44,215 nucleotides of DNA, taken from the NCBI GenBank assembly GCA_023379705.1, contig JAMCPS010000148.1, forward strand, positions 1 through 44,215. The letters run 5' to 3'. The translations under genes and the position numbers were made by a program. The notes beneath the pieces were generated by a model. That model was not told the origin of the DNA. It saw only the letters and a program-made list of their open reading frames with translations, and ran no database searches. Origin of the DNA: Campylobacterota bacterium (lineage in GTDB: Bacteria > Campylobacterota > Campylobacteria > Campylobacterales > Sulfurimonadaceae). This document shows positions 10,692 to 18,487 of the stretch, piece after piece (position 1 is the stretch's first letter; each line of letters opens with the position of its first letter).

Positions 10692-11792
10692 ATGCTAAAT
10701 CTCCAAACAAAAACGGAACATTTTACAAACCCTCTGTATTTGGAGAGCGGGCGTATTTTAGAACCGTACGATATTGTTTATGAAACATACGGTGAGCTAA
10801 ACGAGGCAAAAGACAACGTGATCGTTGTCTGTCATGCCCTCACAGGTTCACACCATGCTGCAGGGGCGTATGAAGGTGACAATAAACACGGATGGTGGGA
10901 CGGTTTGATAGGTCAGGGAAAAGCGGTGGATACCGACCGTTTTTTCGTGATTTGTGCCAATGTCATCGGGAGCTGTTTTGGTTCAACAGGTCCTATGTCC
11001 CCGCATTACCCGTATAATGAACCGTACCGCTATAAATTTCCGGTAGTGAGTATTTTAGATATGGTTAAAGCACAACGAATACTTTTTGATCGTTTGGGTA
11101 TTCATGAAGTGCACGCTATTATCGGAGGATCAATGGGAGGGATGCAGGCACTGGCCTTTGGTGTCTTTTTCCCTAATTTTGCAAAAAAAATTATTGCCAT
11201 GGCGACCACACATGCTACACAAGCCTGGGCGATTGCTTTTAACAAAGTAGCCCAAGAAGCGATACTTAAAGATCCTGAGTTTAAAAATGGATACTATGAT
11301 CCAAAATCCATCCAAGAAAATGGTCTCAGCGGGATGGCGATCGGACGTATGGCAGGACATATAAGCTTTTTATCACCTCAGTCGATGGAACGAAAATTTG
11401 GACGTGAATACAAGCGGACAGATGGTTTGTTTGAACTGTTTGGAAAGTTTCAGGTGGAGTCGTATCTGGAGTACAATGGGTATAATTTTACAAAATGGTT
11501 TGATCCGTTGTCGTATTTATACATTACAAAAGCGATTAATATTCATGATCTTTCTCGAGGGTTTGACTCGTTGGAAGAAGCTTTGGATAAAATCGTGTCT
11601 GAACTGTATTTGGTGGGATTTGAAAAAGATTTCCTCTTTTTACCCTCAGAAATGGAGCATATTGCAACAACCATGAGAGCATGCGGAAAAGAAAATGTGG
11701 ATTATATTGAGATACAAAGTGATTATGGGCATGATGCTTTTTTAGTTGAAATTGATAAAATTGATCAGTATGTAAGGGATGCACTATGTTAG
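10692..11792 (+). CDS. metX: Homoserine O-acetyltransferase
   Basis: This 366-residue alpha/beta-hydrolase-fold acyltransferase activates L-homoserine with acetyl-CoA, supplying MetY immediately upstream. The nucleophile elbow GGSMGGMQA places the catalytic Ser at residue 147. The oxyanion region CHALTGSHHAAG and GWWDGLIGQGKAVDT near the N-terminus are diagnostic of MetX. The catalytic His sits in the C-terminal SDYGHDAFLVE. Acetyl rather than succinyl specificity is inferred from pairing with metY. It overlaps the xseB start by seven bases. Confidence 0.95.
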   Translation: MLNLQTKTEHFTNPLYLESGRILEPYDIVYETYGELNEAKDNVIVVCHALTGSHHAAGAYEGDNKHGWWDGLIGQGKAVDTDRFFVICANVIGSCFGSTGPMSPHYPYNEPYRYKFPVVSILDMVKAQRILFDRLGIHEVHAIIGGSMGGMQALAFGVFFPNFAKKIIAMATTHATQAWAIAFNKVAQEAILKDPEFKNGYYDPKSIQENGLSGMAIGRMAGHISFLSPQSMERKFGREYKRTDGLFELFGKFQVESYLEYNGYNFTKWFDPLSYLYITKAINIHDLSRGFDSLEEALDKIVSELYLVGFEKDFLFLPSEMEHIATTMRACGKENVDYIEIQSDYGHDAFLVEIDKIDQYVRDALC

Positions 11793-11980
11793 AAGAAGAA
11801 AGTTTTGAAGATAAAATTACCAATGCAAAAGCAATTTTAGAAAAACTCATGGATCCGGCACTTCCAATGAATGAAAGTGTCAAGGCATACGAAGCCGGAA
11901 TGAATGAGCTCAAAATTGCTGAAAAGATGTTGGAGCAAGCGCAGTTGCAAATTCAAATCATTAAAAATCAGGATCAATAA
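11786..11980 (+). CDS. xseB: Exonuclease VII small subunit
   Basis: This 64-residue helical protein matches XseB in length and in its two-helix pattern: FEDKITNAKAILEKLMDP, LPMNESVKAYEAGM, and AEKMLEQAQLQIQII. XseB packs on the large subunit XseA to form the nuclease that degrades single-stranded DNA to oligonucleotides. XseA is not encoded in this window. Its stop and the next start share a base (TAATG), so translation is coupled to the following gene. Confidence 0.9.
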   Translation: MLEEESFEDKITNAKAILEKLMDPALPMNESVKAYEAGMNELKIAEKMLEQAQLQIQIIKNQDQ

Positions 11981-12780
11981 TGCGCTGCGCCATTTTACAG
12001 CTTCCTTCCATTGGAATGGGAAGCAGAACATTGGAAAATTACACAAAAGCAGCGCACCAAAAAGGGGTTAAGCTGATGCTTTTGGGAGAATACCTTCTCA
12101 ACCCTTTTTTTAAAGAGCTAGTGAATACGCCCATTTCGATGATCGCTGAACAAAGTACTCATCAAATCGAAACACTCAAAGCGCTTGCGGCTAAATATGA
12201 GATGGTTTTCATAGCCCCTATTGTGACAGTTAAGAAAAAAGAGTGCTGTAAAATGATTGCTAAAATCAGCGGACGCAGTGTCACGTATTATCCGCAGCAA
12301 TTTTTGATCAATTATCCTCATTGGAATGAAGAGACATTTTTTGCCAATCCAATAGAGCCCGTTAAACCGCCAATGATGTTTTCAATAAATGGTTTTAAAT
12401 TTGCTGTTATGGGCGGTTTTGAAATTCATTTTGATCCAATGTGGGATATGATTAACAGTAAAAGTGTTGATGTTATTTTGTTGCCCAGTGCATCTACTTT
12501 TGAATCACATAACCGATGGCGTGAGCTGATTAAAACCAGAGCGTTTACGCACAATTGTTACATACTGCGAGCAAACCGTGTGGGTGAATATCATGATGAA
12601 GCGCATGCATGGAAGTTTTACGGTGATTCGATGTTAGTTACTCCTGATGGAGATGTTGAGAGTGATTTGGGTAATACGGAAGAGTTATTGATAGTCGATT
12701 TAGATCGAAAGATGCTTCGCGAAGCTCGAAAAGGATGGGGCTTTAACGAAGCGCTTAAAAAACGGAGAATACTTTCATGA
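11980..12780 (+). CDS. Nitrilase-fold protein lacking catalytic Lys and Cys
   Basis: This 266-residue protein has the overall layout of the carbon-nitrogen hydrolase superfamily: an early Glu in LMLLGEYLLNP, the YYPQQFLINYPHW segment, then FAVMGGFEIHFDPMW, LLPSAS and NRVGEY. In active members the triad is Glu-Lys-Cys. Here the Lys position of the Y-x-K-x-H-L motif reads PQQFL, and the nucleophile of the Cys-Tyr/Trp-Asp/Glu motif is Gly (GFEIHF, with the following aromatic-acidic pair kept). It therefore looks like a catalytically dead family member, perhaps a scaffold or binding protein. It lies between xseB and an E1-like gene with overlapping starts. Family assignment is fairly secure; loss of activity is inference. 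Confidence 0.8.
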   Translation: MRCAILQLPSIGMGSRTLENYTKAAHQKGVKLMLLGEYLLNPFFKELVNTPISMIAEQSTHQIETLKALAAKYEMVFIAPIVTVKKKECCKMIAKISGRSVTYYPQQFLINYPHWNEETFFANPIEPVKPPMMFSINGFKFAVMGGFEIHFDPMWDMINSKSVDVILLPSASTFESHNRWRELIKTRAFTHNCYILRANRVGEYHDEAHAWKFYGDSMLVTPDGDVESDLGNTEELLIVDLDRKMLREARKGWGFNEALKKRRILS

Positions 12781-13454
12781 TGCACTATTTTCACAGACAA
12801 GTACAGTTATGGGGCGAGGAGACGCAAACTTTGTTACAAAGTAAGCGTATTGTTATCATCGGCAGCGGCGGTTTAGGTTCTTCACTGGCATTTGCTTTGG
12901 GTGCATCTGGAATCGGTGAGATTCATATGGTAGATTTTGATACGGTAAGTTTGCATAACATTCACCGTCAAATCGCTTTTAAGATGGGCGATGAGAATAA
13001 ATTTAAAGCAGACATAACGGCACAGCTTATCCAAGAGCGTTGCCCGTATGTTAAAAGCTATGCGCATGTATGTAATTTTGAAGAGTTTGCCCTTAAAGAA
13101 ATTGAGGTTGATCTTATAATTGATGCGACAGACAATCTGCCTACGCGCGGAGCTATTAATACCTATGCGAAGAAAATACAAAAACCATGGGTTTATGGGT
13201 CAGTAGAAGCATTTAATGGCCAAGTGTGTTTTTTTGAGAAGGCTTCTTTTACGGAATTGTTTAAAATTACTCAAAAAACTCCAGCAGGTATTGCGGCACC
13301 TATCGTCATGCACATTGCTTCTCTTCAAGCGAATCTTGCATTACGTTATTTGGCTGGACTTTCGGTTAAAAAAGACCAGCTTTCGTATCTATTTTTCAAT
13401 GAAGAGGGAGAACTGATGACTCAAAAGTTCATGCTCCCCCAATCAAATGAATAA
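12777..13454 (+). CDS. ThiF/MoeB/HesA-type E1-like adenylyltransferase
   Basis: This 225-residue Rossmann protein belongs to the E1-like ThiF superfamily, which adenylates the C-terminal Gly of ubiquitin-like sulfur carriers. It begins HRQVQLWGEETQ. The nucleotide loop GSGGLGSSLA is followed by VDFDTVSLHNIHRQ with the family Asp and Arg, and then DATDNLPTRGAIN. The CxxC zinc pairs of MoeB/ThiF are absent and no obvious catalytic Cys follows the crossover loop, so it resembles the shorter HesA/TcdA-like branch. No sulfur-carrier gene is adjacent, so the partner is unknown. The start is ATG at 12777 or 12780, overlapping the upstream stop. It converges on the cytochrome lipoprotein with a one-base gap. 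Confidence 0.85.
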   Translation: MMHYFHRQVQLWGEETQTLLQSKRIVIIGSGGLGSSLAFALGASGIGEIHMVDFDTVSLHNIHRQIAFKMGDENKFKADITAQLIQERCPYVKSYAHVCNFEEFALKEIEVDLIIDATDNLPTRGAINTYAKKIQKPWVYGSVEAFNGQVCFFEKASFTELFKITQKTPAGIAAPIVMHIASLQANLALRYLAGLSVKKDQLSYLFFNEEGELMTQKFMLPQSNE

Positions 13455-13455
13455 T

Positions 13456-14022
13456 TTAGAGTGTTGAAATATATTTGGCTAGAGATTTGATCTGTTCAGC
13501 ACTCAATGATTTAGCTTGTCCTACCATAAGGGCTTTCATCTCTTTTCCGTAGCTGCCTGATTGATATCCATGTAAAGCATCTTCGACCTGAGAAGCTGAC
13601 CATCCTGCAATTACCTGTGACTTCCCTAAGGCAGGTTTTTCTGCCTTAGCACCATGACATGAGGCACATTTTTCTCCATACAGAGCACTTGCATCTGCTT
13701 GTACAGGTTTTTCTTTTACTTCTGCTTTCACTTCTTTTACTACTTTTGGAACAGAAGGTTTTTTAGGTTCGGTTTTAATCTTATCAACAGGTTTTTCTAC
13801 AGGTTTTGATTCAACTATTGGGGTTGACTCTGCTTTAGTTGGGGCAGTTATGGGTTGAGTTGTCTCTGGAACAACAGCAGCTTGTGGTGTATCTGAAGAA
13901 GTTGTATTGACTTCTTGTGTTATTACCTTGGTATTTTCAACGGAAGGGGCCTTTTGAACGGGTGCAGTATCGTTACATCCAACTAAAAAGAGGGTACAGA
14001 TTAATGGCAGAATGGTTTTCAT
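13456..14022 (-). CDS. Lipoprotein with C-terminal cytochrome c domain
   Basis: This 188-residue exported lipoprotein has a short signal peptide ending in lipobox LVGC (Cys16). A low-complexity linker of about 95 residues follows, rich in Pro, Thr, Lys, Val and Glu with repeated KPV/KVVKEVK elements. The C-terminal domain, about residues 110-188, carries the haem c motif CASCH and resembles a small class I cytochrome. A Met in KEMKALMVGQAK is a candidate distal ligand. The linker would let the haem domain reach across the periplasm from a membrane anchor. It has its own -10 box (TACAAT) and ribosome site (AGGAG). Its redox partner is unknown. Confidence 0.88.
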   Translation of the reverse strand: MKTILPLICTLFLVGCNDTAPVQKAPSVENTKVITQEVNTTSSDTPQAAVVPETTQPITAPTKAESTPIVESKPVEKPVDKIKTEPKKPSVPKVVKEVKAEVKEKPVQADASALYGEKCASCHGAKAEKPALGKSQVIAGWSASQVEDALHGYQSGSYGKEMKALMVGQAKSLSAEQIKSLAKYISTL

Positions 14023-14047
14023 GCAGTTCTCCTATTTATTTAGGATA

Positions 14048-14053
14048 ATTGTA
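14048..14053 (-). promoter_or_regulatory. -10 box of the cytochrome lipoprotein
   Basis: On the minus strand TACAAT lies 25 bases before the ATG at 14022, followed by AGGAG next to the start. No convincing -35 hexamer is seen. Confidence 0.45.
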
Positions 14054-14118
14054 CACTATGAATATGATATTTAAGTTTATTTTTTTTGATTGAGAAGATA
14101 AATGAGGGAAAGTGACTC

Positions 14119-14140
14119 GTTTTGCACCGAGGTGCAAAAC
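14119..14140. repeat. Perfect 10-bp inverted repeat after lipoprotein gene
   Basis: Arms GTTTTGCACC and GGTGCAAAAC are separated by two bases, 16 bases beyond the stop codon of the Ala-rich lipoprotein. The position suits a 3' mRNA hairpin or terminator. No T-run follows on either strand, so it may instead be a stabilising stem or a dyad protein site. Confidence 0.6.
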
Positions 14141-14156
14141 TTATCGCTAGAGCTAA

Positions 14157-14381
14157 TTACTTAGCAGCTTCTTCAGCAGCAGCAGGTGCAGCAGCTTCAG
14201 CAGCTTCAGCAGGTGCAGCAGCGTCAGCAGCAGCATCAACAGCAGCAGCGTCAGCAGGCATAGCTTCAGCAGCAGGTGCTACTTCCTCAGTTGCAGCAGG
14301 TGCTACCTCAGTAGTAGCTTCTTCTTTGCTACATCCAATAAACATTGCAGCTAAAAGCATAGCAAGGGCGATTTTCATCAT
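14157..14381 (-). CDS. Ala/Glu-rich small lipoprotein
   Basis: This 74-residue lipoprotein begins MMKIALAMLLAAMFIGC, a signal peptide with a clear lipobox FIGC. It is followed by SKEE and a low-complexity tail of almost only Ala, Glu, Asp, Pro, Val and Thr, ending AAAEEAAK. The acidic, alanine-rich tail is predicted to be disordered or helical. The ATG at 14381 is supported by AAGGAG six bases upstream and by a consensus promoter just before it; a longer frame to 14438 would begin inside the -35 box. Expression is probably high. The function is unknown; structural or cell-envelope roles are possible but unsupported. The GCA/GC-rich codon repeats make replication slippage likely. Confidence 0.8.
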   Translation of the reverse strand: MMKIALAMLLAAMFIGCSKEEATTEVAPAATEEVAPAAEAMPADAAAVDAAADAAAPAEAAEAAAPAAAEEAAK

Positions 14382-14409
14382 GTGTGACTCCTTAATAAAA
14401 TATGGTGGA

Positions 14410-14438
14410 AGTATACACTCAGCCAATAGTTTTGTCAA
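14410..14438 (-). promoter_or_regulatory. Strong sigma70 promoter of Ala-rich lipoprotein
   Basis: On the minus strand TTGACA (14433-14438) and TATACT (14410-14415) are separated by 17 bases. The -10 box is one base from consensus. It lies about 28 bases before the ATG at 14381 and fixes that start. Confidence 0.88.
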
Positions 14439-14743
14439 GAGATTTGCGTATTATTTTTATAAATTCACTGAGATTCCCTATTTTCAGGGATCTTAGAGGG
14501 TATAAATTTCTTTTAGAATGCGTAAAATGGGGTATTTTTATCAAATTACAAAGAGTTTTTTTTACTTTTTTTAGTCAGTTTACCAACTGTTGTCTTTTTT
14601 TAGCTTTGTTTTTTATGGTGATTATGAATAAAATCAGTAAGCTTTGTATCTTGTAAAGGTGTTTGCTTATCTGTTTGGATTTGGATTCTCTATTTCATAG
14701 TATATAATTACGGTCTATTTTATTAAAGAATCGAGTATTTGTC
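14439..14743. other. AT-rich divergent intergenic region
   Basis: No gene is supported in these 305 bases. They separate the minus-strand lipoprotein promoter from the plus-strand deacetylase. The plus strand has several T-runs (seven to eight bases) around 14550-14610 and a weak hairpin (CCCT/AGGG) at about 14474-14489. Frames here are under 20 codons or lack ribosome sites. A promoter for the deacetylase lies at the right end. Confidence 0.5.
14681..14708 (+). promoter_or_regulatory. Promoter of polysaccharide deacetylase
   Basis: TTGGAT (14681-14686) and a perfect TATAAT (14703-14708) are 16 bases apart, 36 bases before the GTG start of the deacetylase. Confidence 0.65.
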
Positions 14744-15517
14744 GTGGCGTTTAAATCCTTACTTTCTCCTCTAGCTTTGTTGGCAACCTTGTGGTTGTCT
14801 GTTCCTGTCTCTGCAGCACAGGGTATTCCTGTGTTGTGTTATCATCGTTGTGGCGATAAGGTCGAAGATTCAATGACCATAAAAACAAAAGATTTTGCGG
14901 CTCAGGTGGAGTGGCTCATTAAAAATGGCTATACAGTAATACCTCTGGATACTGCTGCGCGTTATCTCAAGGGTCAGATCAAATCGATCCCTGCTAAATC
15001 AATTGTTATAACAGCAGATGATGGTCACAAAAGTGTCTACAGTGATATGGCTCCTATTATTAAAAAATATAAGGTTCCTGTAACCTTGTTTATCTATCCA
15101 AGTGCGATCTCCAATGCCAAATACGCGATGACGTGGGATCAGTTACGGGAACTTGAGGCGACAAAGTTGTTTCACGTAGAGTCACATACCTATTGGCATC
15201 CGAATTTCAAACGTGAAAAGAAAATGCTTTCAAAAGAAGAATACGAAAAATCGGTACACGCGCAATTGTATAAATCCAAAGCGACTTTGGAGAAAAAAAT
15301 GGGGCATGGGATCAAGTATCTCGCATGGCCGTTTGGTATCTATGATGAAGATCTTTTGGTAAAAGCAAAAGAAGCAGGATACGAGATGGCATTTTCAATC
15401 GATCATCATCATGCTAAGTCTACGGAACCGTTGATGGCAAAATCACGTTACATGATTATCGACGGCTACAATCTCAAACGATTTGAATCTATCAGCAGCG
15501 GGAAAGAAGATAAGTAA
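14744..15517 (+). CDS. Exported polysaccharide deacetylase (NodB fold)
   Basis: This 257-residue protein has a signal peptide (about residues 1-26, ending VSAA) and a NodB/CE4 domain. The metal-binding motifs are visible: TADDGHKS (in place of the usual TFDDG), VESHTYWHPNF with the paired His residues, and the WPFGIYD barrel motif. IPVLCYHRCG near the N-terminus resembles the N-terminal domain of PgaB-like enzymes. The likely activity is removal of N- or O-acetyl groups from a cell-surface or peptidoglycan sugar polymer in the periplasm; the substrate is unknown. The start is GTG at 14744, the only plausible start giving a complete signal peptide. It has its own promoter. Confidence 0.9.
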   Translation: MAFKSLLSPLALLATLWLSVPVSAAQGIPVLCYHRCGDKVEDSMTIKTKDFAAQVEWLIKNGYTVIPLDTAARYLKGQIKSIPAKSIVITADDGHKSVYSDMAPIIKKYKVPVTLFIYPSAISNAKYAMTWDQLRELEATKLFHVESHTYWHPNFKREKKMLSKEEYEKSVHAQLYKSKATLEKKMGHGIKYLAWPFGIYDEDLLVKAKEAGYEMAFSIDHHHAKSTEPLMAKSRYMIIDGYNLKRFESISSGKEDK

Positions 15518-15525
15518 AAAATCGT

Positions 15526-15553
15526 TATAATATGAGACTATTTATCTCATATT
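15526..15553 (+). promoter_or_regulatory. -10 box overlapped by a perfect dyad
   Basis: TATAAT at 15526-15531 overlaps the left arm of a perfect inverted repeat, AATATGAGA (15529-15537) and TCTCATATT (15545-15553), with a 7-base loop. It lies 13-40 bases before the dapC start. It could be an operator over the dapC-murC promoter, or a 5' hairpin in the message. No T-run follows, so it is not a good terminator. Confidence 0.5.
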
Positions 15554-15565
15554 AAAGACCGTCCT

Positions 15566-16705
15566 TTGCACTTTGAACCGTACCCTTTTGAAAAATTGAC
15601 CTCCCTTTTAGAGGGAATTACCCCCAATGACGCCTATTCGCCTATCGCCCTTACCATTGGTGAGCCGCAGTTTGAGACACCGGCATTTATTCAAAAATCA
15701 CTGGCTATGCATTCCGAAGAGCTGCGCCGTTATCCAAAAACAGCGGGTGAATCGTATCTCAATGAGTCGATGCGTGGTTTTGTCAAGAGCCGTTTTGGCG
15801 TGGAATTAAAACCCAATGAGCTTATTAGCAGTTTTGGAACACGTGAAGTGCTCTTTAATTTTCCACAATATTATCTGTTTGATAAAAAAGAGCCGGTGAT
15901 GGCGTACACCAATCCATTTTACCAGATCTATGAGGGTGCGGCAATCGCGTCACGTTCCAAAGTGATTCATCTTAATCTAACTCAGAACAATGCCTTTAAA
16001 CCTTTGATCAATGAAGAAGAACTGGCTGTTTGTGATTTGGTTATTCTCAATTTCCCCAACAATCCGACTGCTTCGGTATTGTCGGTTGAAGAGTTGGGCG
16101 AATGGGTAAAGCTTGCCCTTAAACATGATTTTTGTCTTATTAACGATGAATGTTACAGCGAAATTTATACGGCTCAAAAAGTTCCATCATTGCTCGAAGC
16201 ATCGGTACATGTCGGGAATACCTCTTTTAAAAATGTCCTCGTGATCAATTCTATCTCCAAACGATCTTCCGCCCCGGGATTGCGCAGCGGATTTATCGCA
16301 GGGGATGCCGTGATTTTAAAAGGGTATACTCAATACCGTACCTATGTGGGATGTGCGTCACCGTTGCCTCTGCAAGCGGCTGCGGCAATGGCGTGGGCGG
16401 ATGATGAACACGTCCAAGTGGCACGTGATGTATATGCTCAAAATTTTAAAGCGGCACGCGAGATATTGGGTGTAGAAACATCGGATGCGACGTTTTACGT
16501 GTGGCTAAAAGTTCCCAATGCACTGGAGTTTACACAACGTCTTTATCGTGACTATAACGTAAAAGTCCTCCCTGGAGAATTTTTAGCACGTGATAATGCA
16601 CAGGGCGAAAATCCTGGGTTAGGGTATATCCGTATCGCGTTAGTCGAGGAAACGACCAAAACAATTCAAGCGCTTATGCGACTTAAGGAGGCACTCAATG
16701 GATGA
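15566..16705 (+). CDS. dapC: Succinyldiaminopimelate aminotransferase
   Basis: This 379-residue fold-type I PLP aminotransferase begins HFEPYPFEKLTSLLEGITP and has TIGEPQFETPAFIQ, both typical of the Campylobacterota DapC group. PLP-binding residues are seen in NFPNNPTASV and NDECYSEIY, with the Schiff-base Lys in SISKRSSAPGLRSGF. It would transfer an amino group to N-succinyl-2-amino-6-ketopimelate in lysine and meso-DAP synthesis, which fits its place two genes before murC. The start is TTG at 15566. The substrate assignment rests on resemblance and context; another acidic aminotransferase role cannot be excluded. Confidence 0.78.
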   Translation: MHFEPYPFEKLTSLLEGITPNDAYSPIALTIGEPQFETPAFIQKSLAMHSEELRRYPKTAGESYLNESMRGFVKSRFGVELKPNELISSFGTREVLFNFPQYYLFDKKEPVMAYTNPFYQIYEGAAIASRSKVIHLNLTQNNAFKPLINEEELAVCDLVILNFPNNPTASVLSVEELGEWVKLALKHDFCLINDECYSEIYTAQKVPSLLEASVHVGNTSFKNVLVINSISKRSSAPGLRSGFIAGDAVILKGYTQYRTYVGCASPLPLQAAAAMAWADDEHVQVARDVYAQNFKAAREILGVETSDATFYVWLKVPNALEFTQRLYRDYNVKVLPGEFLARDNAQGENPGLGYIRIALVEETTKTIQALMRLKEALNG

Positions 16706-17177
16706 GCTCAAGGAAAAGATTTATAACGCACAAGCAGCAGGAGATATAGCGGCACTGTATGTTCTTGAAGCACAGGCGCATGAAGTGTTTGATGATGAAA
16801 CATTGATGGCCTATTATGCCAATATATTGGATTTAGCACTGGAACGGATGACCAATGCACTGGAAAATCTGGAGCGTTTGGACATGAACGAGGTTCAGGA
16901 TTTTGCCACGCTTCGAGCCTTGTATGAGTACGCGATTGAGCATTACAGTGCGGGAAGTACTCATGATGCGAGTGCCCTTTTTGAAGTAATCGGCGGATTA
17001 AGCAAAGATGAGCCCTTTAACGAGGCGATGAAAATGCACCGTGCGGCGTGTGATGCAAAAATTCCGTTTGATGATTTTATCGATGAATACGTGGACATGA
17101 AGGCGACGCAGGAGAGTGGAAGCTTCTATATTAATGAATTTAAAAAATGCATTGAAACAACAGGAGAAACAGAATGA
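16698..17177 (+). CDS. Acidic helical protein, unknown
   Basis: This 159-residue soluble protein is acidic and almost entirely helical by composition. It starts MDELKEKIYNAQAAGD and contains LEAQAHEVFDDETLMAYYANILDLALERM. No signal peptide, membrane span, Cys motif or recognisable domain is present. It overlaps dapC by eight bases, and murC by four bases with an ATGA junction. It is therefore translated as part of the dapC-murC-mutS2 operon and may serve cell-wall precursor synthesis, although nothing in the sequence proves this. Confidence 0.7.
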   Translation: MDELKEKIYNAQAAGDIAALYVLEAQAHEVFDDETLMAYYANILDLALERMTNALENLERLDMNEVQDFATLRALYEYAIEHYSAGSTHDASALFEVIGGLSKDEPFNEAMKMHRAACDAKIPFDDFIDEYVDMKATQESGSFYINEFKKCIETTGETE

Positions 17178-18484
17178 AAATTCATTTTATCGGAATCGGC
17201 GGAATCGGTATCTCAGGGTTGGCTAAATACATGCGTTTTAGCGGTCATGATGTGAGCGGATCAGATATGAAAGAGACTCATATCACCGAGTTGTTGCACA
17301 AACGCGGGATTACGGTGTATATCGGACATGACGCGGCCAATATTCCTGATGATTGTGAACTGGTGATTCATTCAGCGATTATCAAACCAACCAATTCTGA
17401 AATCGTTGAAGCCCATCGCCGCGGGATAGAAGTCCTCCATCGTCGTGATGCACTCTTAAAAATTTTGAGTGAGAAAAAAGTGTATGCGGTGTGCGGTGCG
17501 CATGGTAAAAGTACGACCACGGCAATCTTGGCGGCGATTATGGACGGAAGCGCCATTATCGGTGCGGAATCCAAAGGATTCGGCTCAAATGTCCGATACG
17601 ATGGCAGTACCGATGTATTGCTGTTTGAAGCCGATGAGAGCGATGGAAGCTTTTTGAACTCCAATCCGTACTGTTCGATTGTCACCAATGCCGAGCCTGA
17701 GCACATGGAATACTACAATTACAACATTGATGAGTTCCATAATGCTTATAAACGTTTTATAGAGATGGGAAGCGTACGGGTGATCAATGCCGAGGATCCG
17801 TTTATGGCGACATTGACCTGTGATGCGTTGCGACTGTATCCAAGTACTGATATTACGAATATTACCTATACTCTCATCGATGATGAACCGTACACCCGTT
17901 TTCATCTCAAGGGATTTGGCGAGTTTGAAGTATGGGGATTTGGGGAACACATCGCAATGGATGCCTCATTGGCGATCATGGCTGCGGCACAGACGATGAG
18001 TATCGCCTCTATCCGTGTCCATCTGCTCAATTTTCGAGGGATTAAAAAGCGTTTTGACGTGATTTTTAAAGGCTCTGATCGGGTCATCATCGACGATTAC
18101 GCCCACCATCCAACCGAGATCAAAGCGACCATGCAGTCGCTGACAACCTATGCAAAACTCAAAGAATTTAACCGTGTTATCGCGATATGGCAGCCGCATA
18201 AATACTCACGTACCATTGATAATCTACCAGCGTTTATTGAGTGTTTTGAAGGGGTGGACGAGTTGGTCATTCTCCCTGTATGGCGTGCAGGTGAAGAACC
18301 TAGAGATATTGATTTTGGCGGCGAATTTTCTCGTTATAACCTCATTTTGGCAGACAAACTTCATCGCGAGGGCGATACGATCCAAGTGATTATCGGCGAT
18401 ACGGTATATGCAACGTATGATAAAGATTTGATCGTCGGCTTTGGGGCAGGGGATTTGACCTATCAATTACGGGGGATCAAGTAA
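17174..18484 (+). CDS. murC: UDP-N-acetylmuramate-L-alanine ligase
   Basis: This 436-residue cytoplasmic Mur ligase adds L-Ala to UDP-MurNAc with ATP. The N-terminal UDP-binding GIGGIGISGLAKY lies at residues 6-18. The P-loop is CGAHGKSTTT near residue 107. The Mg-binding FEADESDGSFL follows. The Mur-ligase C-terminal domain begins around DDYAHHPTEIKAT and contains WQPHKYSRT. Length and motifs are normal for MurC. It sits between two genes of unknown function in the dapC-mutS2 operon. Confidence 0.97.
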   Translation: MKIHFIGIGGIGISGLAKYMRFSGHDVSGSDMKETHITELLHKRGITVYIGHDAANIPDDCELVIHSAIIKPTNSEIVEAHRRGIEVLHRRDALLKILSEKKVYAVCGAHGKSTTTAILAAIMDGSAIIGAESKGFGSNVRYDGSTDVLLFEADESDGSFLNSNPYCSIVTNAEPEHMEYYNYNIDEFHNAYKRFIEMGSVRVINAEDPFMATLTCDALRLYPSTDITNITYTLIDDEPYTRFHLKGFGEFEVWGFGEHIAMDASLAIMAAAQTMSIASIRVHLLNFRGIKKRFDVIFKGSDRVIIDDYAHHPTEIKATMQSLTTYAKLKEFNRVIAIWQPHKYSRTIDNLPAFIECFEGVDELVILPVWRAGEEPRDIDFGGEFSRYNLILADKLHREGDTIQVIIGDTVYATYDKDLIVGFGAGDLTYQLRGIK

Positions 18485-18487
18485 ACA

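Noticed and set aside
14157-14340. Short repeated GCAGC units as a possible CRISPR or VNTR array
   Set aside because: The repeats are codon-scale runs within an Ala-rich coding region, without regular spacers.
14122-14496. Plus-strand frame rich in Ala and Ser across the lipoprotein gene
   Set aside because: It is the antisense shadow of the Ala-rich repeat (GCA/GC codons read as Ala/Ser on both strands) and has no ribosome site; the minus-strand gene has promoter, ribosome site and lipobox.
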